Of a stretch of 64,000 nucleotides of DNA, positions 37,580 through 46,742 are shown piece after piece. Both the position numbers and the translations under genes were made by a program. The DNA is from Clostridiales bacterium (GTDB lineage: Bacteria; Bacteroidota; Bacteroidia; Bacteroidales; Muribaculaceae): positions 829,703 to 893,702 of the forward strand of contig JAMPBP010000001.1 in assembly GCA_023666645.1 (NCBI GenBank), given 5' to 3'. Within the stretch, counting starts at the first letter, position 1. Every line of letters starts with the position of its first letter. Below the pieces are notes generated by a model that was not told the DNA's origin, ran no database searches, and saw only the letters and a program-made list of their open reading frames with translations.

Positions 37580-38538
37580 GCACCTCCCCCAGTCCCCGCC
37601 TACACAACACCTTGCCGTCGCTCCCCGAGAGCATCGTCATGATTGTACTGCTGGCAGTATGGCTGGCGGTGACAGCCTTATGTGTGGGGTTCAGACCCGA
37701 GCACCTCTATCTGGCTGCACTTATAGCCCTGCTGTTTTTTGCCTGCGGCCCGACACGCCGCCTGGTAGTGGCACTCCTGCCCTTCATCATATTCGGCATC
37801 TCCTACGACTGGATGAACATCGTGCCCAACTATGAAGTGAACAGCGTCGACATCGAGGGGCTATACAACTGTGAGAAATCACTGTTCGGGATAACATGTG
37901 CCGACGGCGTGGTGCGCACCCCCAACGAGTTTTTCTCCCTGCACAACGCGCCATGGGTCGATGCCCTTGCCGGGTTCTTCTATCTGTGCTGGGTACCTGT
38001 GCCTATCCTTTTCGGTCTATGGCTCTATTTCAACCACCAGGACCGCATGTACCTCCACTTCGCGCTGGTATTCCTGCTGGTGAACCTCATAGGCTTTGCC
38101 ATCTACTACATTCACCCCGCCGCCCCACCATGGTATGTGGCCAAATATGGCTTCGACTTCATTCAAGGCACACCGGGCGATGTTGCCGGACTGGGACGCT
38201 TCGACCAGATGACCGGCATGGGTATCTTTGACGGCCTGTATGCCCGCAACTCCAATGTTTTTGCGGCAATACCGTCGCTCCACTCCTCCTACATGCTGAT
38301 AGCCTTCATCTACTCTCTCAAAGCACGTTGCGCCAACTGGGCGCGTGTGTTGTTTGCATTTATAACCCTCGGCATTTGGTTTACCGCCGTCTATTCGAGC
38401 CATCATTATCTCATCGATGTCATGCTCGGCATCGCCACAGCTATAGTGGGAACCCTGCTATTTGAAAAGGGGCTTATGAAGATAAAGGGTGTAAACCATT
38501 TTGTCGATACCAAATATTGTAATTACATAAGCAAATGA
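37576..38538 (+). CDS. PAP2/AUR1-like phosphatase or inositol phosphosphingolipid synthase
   Basis: A 320-residue polytopic membrane protein. The PAP2 motifs are in AUR1-like form: HPAAPPWYVAKYG near residue 177, SNVFAAIPSLHSSYM near 228-242 and YSSHHYLIDVMLGIATA near 273. The PPWY and IPSLHSSY wording is that of eukaryotic inositol phosphorylceramide synthases and their bacterial relatives. It may move phosphoinositol to ceramide or dephosphorylate phosphatidylinositol phosphate on the outer face of the inner membrane. The gene overlaps both neighbours by 4 bp (ATGA), so it is fully coupled. The exact reaction is inference from motif style and neighbours. Confidence 0.83.
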   Translation: MSTSPSPRLHNTLPSLPESIVMIVLLAVWLAVTALCVGFRPEHLYLAALIALLFFACGPTRRLVVALLPFIIFGISYDWMNIVPNYEVNSVDIEGLYNCEKSLFGITCADGVVRTPNEFFSLHNAPWVDALAGFFYLCWVPVPILFGLWLYFNHQDRMYLHFALVFLLVNLIGFAIYYIHPAAPPWYVAKYGFDFIQGTPGDVAGLGRFDQMTGMGIFDGLYARNSNVFAAIPSLHSSYMLIAFIYSLKARCANWARVLFAFITLGIWFTAVYSSHHYLIDVMLGIATAIVGTLLFEKGLMKIKGVNHFVDTKYCNYISK

Positions 38539-39623
38539 GTGAAAACAAAATAAAAGTGGGAATCACCCACGGTGACTTCAACGGCATTGGCTACGAAGTT
38601 ATACTCAAGACCCTTGAAGACAACCGTCTGCTTGAACTCTGCACCCCCATTGTGTATGGTTCGGCCAAGATTGCCAACTATTACCGTCGTGGCCTTGAAT
38701 TGGGCAATATCCCGTTCAACAGCATCAGTGACGCTGCCGAGGCTCAGCCCGAAGCCAACAATCTTATAAATGTAATCGGTGAGGAAGCCCATATAGAGCC
38801 TGGAACTTCAACCACCGAGGCCGGACAGGCAGCCTTTGCCGCGCTGGAACGTGCAGTGGCCGACCTCAAGGATGGTAAAATCGACGTCCTGGTCACAGCC
38901 CCCATCAACAAGAATAATATACAGAGCGAACAGTTCCACTTTGCCGGACACACCGAGTATCTCGCCACATGCGCCGGTGAGGGGAACCAAGCCTTGATGA
39001 TACTATTCAACGACAAACTGCGTGTGGCACTTGTCACAACCCATTGCCCCATAGCCAATGTAGCCGCCGAAATCACCATCGACACTGTCTACGGCAAACT
39101 ACAGCAATTCTATAGCTCACTTGAGAAAGACTTCGGCCTCACCCACCCCCGCATCGCAGTACTCGCTCTCAACCCACATGCCGGTGACGGTGGCGTGATA
39201 GGCCATGAAGAGGAGAATGTCATAATGCCGGCAATCGCCAAGGCCCGCGAGAATAAAGTCAACTGCTTCGGTCCCTATGCTGCCGACGGGTTCTTCGGAG
39301 CAGAGCAATACAGCCACTTTGACGGAGTCCTTGCCATGTACCACGACCAGGGGTTAGCCCCCTTCAAGACCCTCGCAATGGCTGGAGGAGTGAATTTCAC
39401 CGCTGGACTGCCCTTCGTGCGCACATCGCCCGACCATGGCACAGGCTATGACATAGCCGGCAAAGGAGAAGCCAGCGAGCAGTCAATGCGCGAGGCAATC
39501 TATGCCGCCATCGACATCTACCGCAACCGCCAGCGCCACGCTGAATCACACCGCAACCCCCTGCGCCGCCAATACTTCGACAAAGGCAAGGACAACGTGG
39601 TCCTCGACCTCACCAGCGACTAA
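38535..39623 (+). CDS. pdxA: 4-hydroxythreonine-4-phosphate dehydrogenase
   Basis: A 362-residue zinc-dependent dehydrogenase of pyridoxal phosphate synthesis. The N-terminal KVGITHGDFNGIGYEVILK, APINKNNIQ, HTEYLA, the metal histidine in AMYHDQGLAPFKTL and RTSPDHGTGYDIAGKGEA are all family-typical. The gene overlaps the PAP2 gene by 4 bp. A biochemical link to the lipid genes is not obvious, although PLP is the cofactor of serine palmitoyltransferase, the first sphingolipid enzyme; that link is speculation. The stop codon is part of a dispersed repeat (39621-39641). Confidence 0.94.
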   Translation: MSENKIKVGITHGDFNGIGYEVILKTLEDNRLLELCTPIVYGSAKIANYYRRGLELGNIPFNSISDAAEAQPEANNLINVIGEEAHIEPGTSTTEAGQAAFAALERAVADLKDGKIDVLVTAPINKNNIQSEQFHFAGHTEYLATCAGEGNQALMILFNDKLRVALVTTHCPIANVAAEITIDTVYGKLQQFYSSLEKDFGLTHPRIAVLALNPHAGDGGVIGHEEENVIMPAIAKARENKVNCFGPYAADGFFGAEQYSHFDGVLAMYHDQGLAPFKTLAMAGGVNFTAGLPFVRTSPDHGTGYDIAGKGEASEQSMREAIYAAIDIYRNRQRHAESHRNPLRRQYFDKGKDNVVLDLTSD

Positions 39624-39641
39624 GAGCCTGTCTCATAAATC
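39621..39641 (+). repeat. Dispersed repeat, copy B
   Basis: TAAGAGCCTGTCTCATAAA is identical to 63913-63931, and it shares AGAGCCTGTCTCATAAA with the inverted copy at 7427-7446. Here the TAA is the pdxA stop codon. One A is missing before the final TC. Confidence 0.75.
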
Positions 39642-39714
39642 TACCATAAGATACTAAAATAATAGTTATTTTTGACAAATAGTGTTTTTTATCAAAAATA
39701 CAGCTAAAAATCCT

Positions 39715-39722
39715 TATATTTG
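39715..39722 (+). promoter_or_regulatory. Possible -7 box before the barrel protein gene
   Basis: TATATTTG matches TAnnTTTG in the AT-rich gap after pdxA. It would give a leader of about 95 nt. No TTTG stands at the right distance, so support is partial. Confidence 0.4.
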
Positions 39723-39823
39723 TCAACAAGCGCATACAACCGAAATTTACAAGACGGTTTACATTTATCCTGCATGGAGCGAAAAGTTTAAATTGCGTTT
39801 ACAACTATCTAAACAGTATCATT

Positions 39824-42109
39824 ATGGCGAGAGCATGGATGGTATTTTTCCTTTTAGGGGTTTTGATTAATGTGCAAGGACGCGACTTGCGCGGCACCGT
39901 TACCGGGGAAGATGGCGGAGCAATCGAGTATGCAACTGTAGGGTTATTCAAGCCGGGCGAGGGGAAACCGTCTTCAGTAGCGATAACAGACTCTCTCGGG
40001 CGATTCAAATTCAATGACATAACCGATATGTCGATATTGAAAGCCACACTGGCCGGCATGGAAGAGAGTGTGGTTGAAATTGGTCGGGATAGCATGATTA
40101 CTATAGTGATGCATCGCAAAACCAATATGCTCCATCAGGTCACGGTCACAGCCTCCGACCGTATCGTAGACCGACGCTCCGTCACATATCTACCGTCAAA
40201 GGCTATCAAGGAAGCCTCCCCCGGCGGATACGAACTTCTCGACGGCATGGCTCTCGACAATGTAATGGTCGATGTGCTTGGAAAGAAAGTCGAGACTACC
40301 TGGGGTGAGGGTATAAGCTTGTTCATAAACTACTTGCCCGCTACAGCCAATGATGTATCCAACCTACTTCCCGGTGATGTCAAAAAAATAGAATACATTG
40401 ACTTTCCTACCTATATACGTTTCAGAGGAAACAACCGGGTGATCAATATCATACTCGACACCTACAACATAGGTGGATATACAAAATTGAATGCATCTCA
40501 ATATTTTGTCAACAATCGCGGCAATTACAACGTGTCATCAAAGATGACATTCAAACGCATGACCTATGACCTCGCGGCCGGTTATGTCTATCGCAAATCG
40601 TCACGCAACAACTTTGAGGACCAAAAGATATACGATTTCGGTGACAAAAGAATCGAGCGCACTGAAAAGTCGGAATCCAGCCGGGAATTTTCCGAGAATC
40701 CCTATGTTACACTACGCATGGTATATGGGAGCGACACCAAATCGCTGAGCAACACCATAGGATTTGCCTATGACCACAACCCCGAATCGACAAGCCGTGG
40801 CTCGGTCTACTACTCATCGGTCTACAAATCGGGGACATTCGACCGCTCTGACAGGTCAAGGGGAGCAACAACATCGTGGAACGGAGACTATTACTTTGCA
40901 CTTCCCCACAATTACATGCTCATGGTCACGGGCTCGGCTTCCTACACCCGCCGGCACAGCAATACCTACTATTCGACCGAAAACAACGGGGCGATTGCCA
41001 ACAACGCCTGTGAGGACGCCTGGTATGTGCGTGGAATGGCAGCGGCCAACAAGCAATACGGACAGTTCAACATAGGCTATGACATATCAGCCGGAAATAT
41101 GGGCAACAATCTCGACTATCGCGGAAGCTCTCCTTCTCGTTCAAGCATGCGACGCACTACCCTCAGCACAGCCCCTACAGTCAACGTCTCCATAGGCAAC
41201 GTGGACATCTATGCCCAGCTGCTGTTCAACTATCACAGCATAAAAATCAATAATGAGACAAGTAATGACTTCTGGGTCAATCCATATCTTACTTTTTCAT
41301 GGAATCCATCAAGAAAACTCCAGACCCAATTGACATTGTTCAGGCAGATGGTCTCCTACAATGTGAGCCATCGCAGTCCCGACGCCATAAAACGTACAGA
41401 GATAGAATGGATCACCGGTAATCCTGAGCTGAAAAACTACTTCAACAACAATATCATGTTAACGGCTCAATACAGTCTGAGCCGCTTGCTGTCGCTTGGT
41501 GTGAGCCTCCAATACAGTCTGTGTCGCAACACAGCTACCTACGGTTGGGACACAGCCACCGACACTGAGGGGCGCCCCGTCATGATTCAAAGCTATATGA
41601 ACAGTGGGTCGCTTCACACCTTGACCCCGACGGTGAACTTTACAGGACGGTTCCTAAAGCGCTCCCTCATAGCCACACTCAGGGTACAGCCTGCATTCTA
41701 CCGATTCACAGGACCGCAGCAGTTTGACAAATCGACATTTACATGGAATGCCGGTGTGACCTACTACAAATCAAGGTTCACAATAGGAGCTAAATATGCC
41801 TCAGGCTCCCGACTCTATACCTCGTTCATGAGCACAGTCATGCCTCAGAGCTACAACATCTTTGCCGGTTACAGCTACAAAAACTTGATAGTGAGGGTTT
41901 ACGCCATCAACTTCTTGTCAGATACATGGAAGGGGGCCCGCAATGTGACCCATGGCGACATTTTTTACAACCGGCTTCAGAACTACTATCCGGCAGCACA
42001 TCGCAACTTCATGCTGTCAGTAACCTATTCGCTCAGCTATGGCAAGAAAGTGAATGCCGACGAAGCGCTCAAACGCGTCGAGTCCACCCAGTCGGGATTG
42101 CTCAAATGA
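39824..42109 (+). CDS. Outer membrane beta-barrel protein with carboxypeptidase-like N-domain (TonB-receptor-like)
   Basis: A 761-residue outer-membrane protein. After a signal peptide (residues 1-19) comes a carboxypeptidase-regulatory-like domain (DLRGTVTGEDGGAIEYATVGL, DSLGRFKFND), then a plug-like region with TYLPSKAIKEASPGGYELLD and LLPGDVKKIEYIDFPTYIRF. A long barrel follows with alternating strands and aromatic girdles, for example YSLSRLLSLGVSLQYSLCRN. It resembles the outer-membrane barrel family near PF14905 rather than SusC, and has no SusD partner. The substrate is unknown. The final residue is lysine rather than the usual terminal aromatic. Confidence 0.82.
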   Translation: MARAWMVFFLLGVLINVQGRDLRGTVTGEDGGAIEYATVGLFKPGEGKPSSVAITDSLGRFKFNDITDMSILKATLAGMEESVVEIGRDSMITIVMHRKTNMLHQVTVTASDRIVDRRSVTYLPSKAIKEASPGGYELLDGMALDNVMVDVLGKKVETTWGEGISLFINYLPATANDVSNLLPGDVKKIEYIDFPTYIRFRGNNRVINIILDTYNIGGYTKLNASQYFVNNRGNYNVSSKMTFKRMTYDLAAGYVYRKSSRNNFEDQKIYDFGDKRIERTEKSESSREFSENPYVTLRMVYGSDTKSLSNTIGFAYDHNPESTSRGSVYYSSVYKSGTFDRSDRSRGATTSWNGDYYFALPHNYMLMVTGSASYTRRHSNTYYSTENNGAIANNACEDAWYVRGMAAANKQYGQFNIGYDISAGNMGNNLDYRGSSPSRSSMRRTTLSTAPTVNVSIGNVDIYAQLLFNYHSIKINNETSNDFWVNPYLTFSWNPSRKLQTQLTLFRQMVSYNVSHRSPDAIKRTEIEWITGNPELKNYFNNNIMLTAQYSLSRLLSLGVSLQYSLCRNTATYGWDTATDTEGRPVMIQSYMNSGSLHTLTPTVNFTGRFLKRSLIATLRVQPAFYRFTGPQQFDKSTFTWNAGVTYYKSRFTIGAKYASGSRLYTSFMSTVMPQSYNIFAGYSYKNLIVRVYAINFLSDTWKGARNVTHGDIFYNRLQNYYPAAHRNFMLSVTYSLSYGKKVNADEALKRVESTQSGLLK

Positions 42110-42158
42110 CATGCTCCCGCCCCTCCACATAATGAGGTATGATAAAAGTGTTCAGGAA

Positions 42159-43004
42159 TCAGAAGTCGCTGAACAGCTCGGGCTTGATTACTATTCCTAC
42201 GCGCAATTGTGAGTGAAACTGCTTGTAGTCGAGAAGTCCCTCTCCGTAACCATTGTAATATTGCAGGAAGAGGAATTGATTCTGTTTACGGCTCAACCGA
42301 TAGGCCAGTTCCACAATGGTGTTGAAATTGAACATATTCCACCCCTGTCGCTTCACCATGACAATACTGCCGCTCCAGCGACGGTCGTTACTCAATATTG
42401 AAGTGCCTACCTGGTAAATACCGCAATACTTGAGAATATCCCTATTGTTCTCTCCATCGACTATAGGAATCCACACCTTGCCATGGACCATGAGATTGTT
42501 GTCGATTATGAGATTGGCACCGAGCGACACCTTGTTCCACGAGCGCGACCATATGCTGTCACGTCCATTACTCTCATGCTCTATCTGGAATGTGAACTTT
42601 CCGATATATCGCCCCTTGGAGAAAAGAGGCTTGGCCAACCCAATGCCGGGGTTGAAGTTCAGGTCGGTCATGGGCATCGAGTTCTCAAGCACATTCCAGA
42701 ACACCTTCTGTGTATAGTAGAGATAGAGGTAAGTACCCCAGGGCAATGTCGACTTCGTAAGTTTCTGGGCTATGGAAATCTGAAACTTCACATTGGTGTT
42801 CTTCTTCGTAGCTTTCTGTCCGATAGCCGGACCAAATATAAAGTAATTGTCCTTGTACAAGCCAAAGTAAGGGCCATCGTCAAAGGCACGGCGCACACTA
42901 TCGGCATCTATACGCGCCTCCTCCGAAACAGGGACAATCTGGGCCGATGCTGAAACGGCACCTACCATCGACAATATAAGCAGTAATATGTGACGAACTC
43001 TCAT
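42159..43004 (-). CDS. pldA: Outer membrane phospholipase A1
   Basis: A 281-residue OMPLA-type beta-barrel enzyme that hydrolyses acyl chains from phospholipids misplaced in the outer leaflet. A signal peptide ends near residue 21. The catalytic block IEHESNGRDSIWSRSWN gives His143, Ser145 and Asn157, the same triad order as E. coli OMPLA. The last residue is phenylalanine, as in many BamA clients. It is convergent with the barrel gene (49-bp gap). TAACTTTG on the minus strand at 43037-43044 is a possible -7 box, 33 bp ahead of the ATG, with no clear -33 partner. Confidence 0.9.
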   Translation of the reverse strand: MRVRHILLLILSMVGAVSASAQIVPVSEEARIDADSVRRAFDDGPYFGLYKDNYFIFGPAIGQKATKKNTNVKFQISIAQKLTKSTLPWGTYLYLYYTQKVFWNVLENSMPMTDLNFNPGIGLAKPLFSKGRYIGKFTFQIEHESNGRDSIWSRSWNKVSLGANLIIDNNLMVHGKVWIPIVDGENNRDILKYCGIYQVGTSILSNDRRWSGSIVMVKRQGWNMFNFNTIVELAYRLSRKQNQFLFLQYYNGYGEGLLDYKQFHSQLRVGIVIKPELFSDF

Positions 43005-43123
43005 AAAAAACCTTTGGGGAGTGTTGAAAAGCGGTACAAAGTTAAGACAATTATAAATTAGAAATTGTTTAAAGTCTTAACTAAAAGTACATATAATTGG
43101 CTATATTGTCCACTTACAGCGAA

Positions 43124-44185
43124 TCATAACTTCGACTGCGAGTCAGACCAAGCTTTCAACCGGTCATATTCCTCCTTGGTGATTCTCATGAAAGAACCGT
43201 GCTGCGGAGCACCTACGCCCTCGATTCCAACGGGAGAATGAAAATTGCGTAAGTATTTGTCGGCCTGACATATGCGGTAACGACGCGGATTGGAGGAATA
43301 CTCGATGTAGCCAATGCGCCACCCCTCCTCACCGGGAATCTGGAAAGCCGACACACCCTCACATTTCTTCTTACCCTCGAAGTCGACATAATCGTCCTCC
43401 ACAGGCAAGCTCCATGGGCCATGCAACGCGGGAGCTGTAGAGGTAAAGAGACCGGGGGTTCCCCCTTCCTTTTTAATCATCATATGGTAAAGGCCGTCAC
43501 TCTCGAGGTAATTGATATCGGCATCAATGGTGGCATATCCCCAGTCGAGCAGAATACGGGGTTTAGTGATAGTAGTGAACGACTCGTCGGCATAGGAATA
43601 GTACATGCGGTCATACTCCTCGCCACCATCCGGATTCCACATCGAGTAGTAGATCATATAGCCACCTTTCTTTCCATCGGGCCACTCATAGGCAGGATTC
43701 CAGAAGATCTGGGGTGCCCACACTCTCACTATCGAGCTATAGTCGTCATAGGGGTCGGGAGCGTCAGTGTCAGAGAATATCGAGGCACCCTTTCTGAAAT
43801 CAAATGTAGTTGACTCCCAGTCGATGAGATTATCGCTTGTCAAGAGATTTATACCATAGTTGTGCCATTTCTTACTACGCTTCACCAGCATGTCGGTAGT
43901 AACCATCAGGTAGCCCGAGCCATCATGTTTGCGTGTGATATAGGCATCGCGTGTGCCACCCTCAATGGCCGCTTTTTCATAGGGACTGAAGATGGAGTCA
44001 CCGTTGATTATGTCCTCATAATGCAAGCCGTCACGGCTTATGGCGTAGGCGGTCCACTCACCGCGCCCACTCATGTGGCAATACAGGAATCCATAGTCAC
44101 CCTTTTGAAAATTCTGGGCATTCATATCGGTCATAGACGATGATAAGCTCAGGAGGGAAATGGCAAGAAACAGGAAATTTTTCAT
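43124..44185 (-). CDS. Secreted glycoside hydrolase family 43-like protein
   Basis: A 353-residue secreted five-bladed propeller enzyme. After a signal peptide (MKNFLFLA to MNAQ) it shows DYGFLYCHMSGRGEWTAYAI, GGTRDAYITRKHDGSGYLMV, RVWAPQIFWNPAYEW and DADINYLESDGLYHMMIKKE, which follow the GH43 blade pattern with its acidic residues. Relatives act as alpha-L-arabinofuranosidases or beta-galactosidases/xylosidases. The open frame reaches 44290, but the ATG at 44185 starts the signal peptide and a promoter lies just ahead (44218-44250). It is divergent from the kdu operon, so it may remove arabinose from pectin side chains. Confidence 0.82.
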   Translation of the reverse strand: MKNFLFLAISLLSLSSSMTDMNAQNFQKGDYGFLYCHMSGRGEWTAYAISRDGLHYEDIINGDSIFSPYEKAAIEGGTRDAYITRKHDGSGYLMVTTDMLVKRSKKWHNYGINLLTSDNLIDWESTTFDFRKGASIFSDTDAPDPYDDYSSIVRVWAPQIFWNPAYEWPDGKKGGYMIYYSMWNPDGGEEYDRMYYSYADESFTTITKPRILLDWGYATIDADINYLESDGLYHMMIKKEGGTPGLFTSTAPALHGPWSLPVEDDYVDFEGKKKCEGVSAFQIPGEEGWRIGYIEYSSNPRRYRICQADKYLRNFHSPVGIEGVGAPQHGSFMRITKEEYDRLKAWSDSQSKL

Positions 44186-44217
44186 GATACAGGAATTATG
44201 AATTGGGAATAGCTTCG

Positions 44218-44250
44218 CAAAATTAAACATTTTACTTGTAATTGAGCAAA
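44218..44250 (-). promoter_or_regulatory. Promoter of the GH43 gene
   Basis: On the minus strand TTTG (44247-44250) and TAATTTTG (44218-44225), 21 bp apart, match the Bacteroidetes consensus. The GH43 ATG is about 25 nt past the expected start point, which supports the 44185 start. Confidence 0.65.
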
Positions 44251-44304
44251 TCAGGTAGAGAAATTGTCCATGTTGACCATACGGCACCAAATTATAAAAT
44301 GAAT

Positions 44305-44338
44305 GTTGACATAAATAATATTAAAATCATTATCTTTG
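44305..44338 (+). promoter_or_regulatory. Promoter of the kdu operon
   Basis: TATCTTTG at 44331-44338 is a perfect -7 box. GTTG at 44305-44308, 22 bp upstream, is a one-mismatch -33 box. The kduD ATG lies about 105 nt downstream of the expected start point. Confidence 0.5.
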
Positions 44339-44450
44339 TGACATCAATAAGAACCAAAGCTTGTAGTGGAGGAATTCCATATCGCTCATCACACTATATC
44401 ATTATAATAACAGAGACCAATAATATAACTCACTTAAATTATAATACATT

Positions 44451-45245
44451 ATGGTAAACTTCTCACTTGAGGGCAAAGTAGCCCTTGTCACCGGTGGTGT
44501 ATACGGCATCGGTTTTGCTATCGCCAAAGCCTTGTATGAAGCTGGCGCTAAGATTGTATTCAACTGCAACACCGAGGCATCGATGGAGCTTGGCGTTGCC
44601 AACTATAAAGAAGCCGGAATACCCGCCAAGGGGTATATGGTTGATGTCACCGACGAGGCAGCAGTCAAGGATATGATTGCCGACATTGAGAAAAACATGG
44701 GTGGCGTTGATATTCTCGTCAACAACGCCGGCATCATCAAGCGCATTCCTATGGATGAGATGGCAGTCGAGGATTTCCGCAAGGTTGTCGACATCGACCT
44801 GGTAGCTCCATTCATCTGTGCCAAGGCCGTAATCCCCGGCATGATCAAGAAAGGTCATGGCAAGATCATCAACATCTGCTCAATGATGAGCGAGCTTGGC
44901 CGCGAGACTGTGAGCGCCTATGCAGCCGCCAAGGGAGGTCTGAAGATGTTGACCCGCAACATTTGCTCGGAATATGGCGAACACAACATTCAGTGCAACG
45001 GTATCGGTCCGGGCTACATCGCAACCCCCCAGACTGCTCCCCTGCGCGAAATACAGCCCGACGGCAGCCGCCACCCCTTCGACCAGTTCATCATCGCCAA
45101 GACACCTGCCGGACGCTGGGGCACACCCGAAGACCTTCAGGGACCCGCAGTATTCCTCGCTTCCGATGCATCAAACTTTGTCAACGGCCACGTGCTCTAT
45201 GTTGACGGTGGTATCCTCGCATACATAGGCAAACAGCCCAAATAA
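44451..45245 (+). CDS. kduD: 2-deoxy-D-gluconate 3-dehydrogenase / 2,5-diketo-3-deoxygluconate reductase (KduD)
   Basis: A 264-residue short-chain dehydrogenase that reduces 2,5-diketo-3-deoxygluconate (DKII) to 2-keto-3-deoxygluconate in pectin breakdown. The cofactor motif TGGVYGIG, the NNAGIIKRIP segment (KduD-typical), the catalytic serine in CSMMSEL and SAYAAAKGGLK are present. The C-terminal SNFVNGHVLYVDGGI is standard. There is no signal peptide, so it is cytoplasmic. Its stop overlaps the transporter start by one base (TAATG). It is the first gene of the uronate operon kduD-EIIC-kduI-oxidoreductase-kdgK-eda. Confidence 0.94.
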   Translation: MVNFSLEGKVALVTGGVYGIGFAIAKALYEAGAKIVFNCNTEASMELGVANYKEAGIPAKGYMVDVTDEAAVKDMIADIEKNMGGVDILVNNAGIIKRIPMDEMAVEDFRKVVDIDLVAPFICAKAVIPGMIKKGHGKIINICSMMSELGRETVSAYAAAKGGLKMLTRNICSEYGEHNIQCNGIGPGYIATPQTAPLREIQPDGSRHPFDQFIIAKTPAGRWGTPEDLQGPAVFLASDASNFVNGHVLYVDGGILAYIGKQPK

Positions 45246-46666
45246 TGGAAGCCGTATTTTCCTACATCATAGGACTCGGAGCCGCGGTGATGATGCCAGT
45301 CATCTTCACCGTGCTCGGAGTGTGCATAGGCATCAAGTTTGGCGATGCCCTCAAGAGCGGTCTCAAGGTGGGTGTGGGCTTCATAGGCCTCTCTATCGTC
45401 ACCGCTCTGTTGACATCGGCCCTCGGTCCCGCCCTGAACACTGTAGTCGACATCTACGACCTGCAACTCAAGGTATTCGATATGGGTTGGCCCGCAGCCG
45501 CCGCTGTAGCCTACAACACCGCTGTCGGTGCCTTCATTATCCCTGTGTGTCTCGGTGTGAACATCGTGATGCTTCTCACCAAGACCACACGCACGGTCAA
45601 CATCGACTTATGGAACTACTGGCATTTCGCCTTCATCGGTGCGGTGATATACTTTGCCACCCAATCGCTCGCATGGGGATTCTTCGGTGCCATCATATGC
45701 TACATAATAACTCTGATCCTGGCCGACTTGACCGCCAAGAAATTCCAGAGTTATTATAAGGACATGGACGGTATTTCTATTCCCCAGCCATTCTGTGCAG
45801 GTTTCGCTCCCTTTGCATGGATTATCAACAAAGGCCTTGACAAGATTCCCGGAATGCAGAAACTGGAAATCGACGCCGAGGGACTGAAGAAGAAATTCGG
45901 ACTCCTTGGCGAACCGCTCTTTCTCGGTGTCGTGGTAGGCATCGTGATAGGCTGTCTCACATGCCGTTCATGGCAGGAGATTGTCGACAAGATTCCCTAT
46001 ATCCTCGGTCTTGGCATCAAGATGGGTGCCGTAATGGAGTTGATCCCGCGCGTAACAGTTCTCTTCATCGAGGGACTGAAACCGATCTCCGACGCTACGC
46101 GTAGCCTTATAGCGCGCAAGTTCAAAGGAGCCGACGGTCTGAGCATAGGCATGTCGCCCGCTCTCGTCATCGGTCACCCCACTACTCTCGTTGTATCGCT
46201 GCTCCTGATTCCCGTGACACTCTTCCTGGCTGTAATGCTTCCGGGCAATGAGTTCCTGCCACTGGCATCGCTCGCCGGCATGTTCTACCTGTTCCCCCTC
46301 ATATTGCCATTCACCAAGGGCAATGTCATCAAGACATTCATAATCGGTGTGATAATAATCGTGGGCGGACTCTATATGGTGACCAACATGGCCCCGGCCT
46401 TCACACTTGCGGCCCACGATGTGTACAATGTAACACAGGACGCTGCCGTAGCTATTCCTCAGGGCTTCGAGGCAGGTTCGCTCGACTTCGCCTCGTCACC
46501 GCTGGCTTGGGCACTCTACCAGTGCACCGTAAACCTCAAATACATAGGTGCCGGCATTCTGGTGCTCATCACTTGCGGAATGATGGTGTGGAACCGCATT
46601 CTCATCGTGCGCAACCAGGCAGCCATGATCAAGGACAATTCAGACACTCTTGAAAAAACAATATGA
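45245..46666 (+). CDS. PTS galactitol-type EIIC permease without EIIA/EIIB
   Basis: A 473-residue membrane protein of the galactitol PTS EIIC (GatC) family, with about eleven hydrophobic segments. Segments such as [31 protein letters not shown] and [20 protein letters not shown] are family-like. No EIIA, EIIB, EI or HPr gene lies in the window, and PTS components are uncommon in Bacteroidales. Because KdgK phosphorylates ketodeoxygluconate in the cytoplasm, this permease probably takes up unphosphorylated 5-keto-4-deoxyuronate or DKII as a secondary transporter, which is inference. It is translationally coupled to kduD. A long hairpin follows its stop. Confidence 0.87.
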   Translation: MEAVFSYIIGLGAAVMMPVIFTVLGVCIGIKFGDALKSGLKVGVGFIGLSIVTALLTSALGPALNTVVDIYDLQLKVFDMGWPAAAAVAYNTAVGAFIIPVCLGVNIVMLLTKTTRTVNIDLWNYWHFAFIGAVIYFATQSLAWGFFGAIICYIITLILADLTAKKFQSYYKDMDGISIPQPFCAGFAPFAWIINKGLDKIPGMQKLEIDAEGLKKKFGLLGEPLFLGVVVGIVIGCLTCRSWQEIVDKIPYILGLGIKMGAVMELIPRVTVLFIEGLKPISDATRSLIARKFKGADGLSIGMSPALVIGHPTTLVVSLLLIPVTLFLAVMLPGNEFLPLASLAGMFYLFPLILPFTKGNVIKTFIIGVIIIVGGLYMVTNMAPAFTLAAHDVYNVTQDAAVAIPQGFEAGSLDFASSPLAWALYQCTVNLKYIGAGILVLITCGMMVWNRILIVRNQAAMIKDNSDTLEKTI

Positions 46667-46675
46667 TTTCAACAC

Positions 46676-46713
46676 AAGTATCACGTGTGGCAAATGTGCC
46701 GCACATGATACTT
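46676..46713 (+). other. Long intercistronic hairpin between EIIC and kduI
   Basis: AAGTATCA pairs with TGATACTT. After a C/A mismatch, GTGTGGCA pairs with TGCCGCAC (one G-T wobble) around an AATG loop, giving 16 pairs in total. GTCGTTTTAA follows, only a weak T tract, so it may be a partial terminator or an mRNA stabiliser that lowers or protects downstream expression. Confidence 0.6.
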
Positions 46714-46742
46714 GTCGTTTTAATGAACTCGTTCAACCAATT

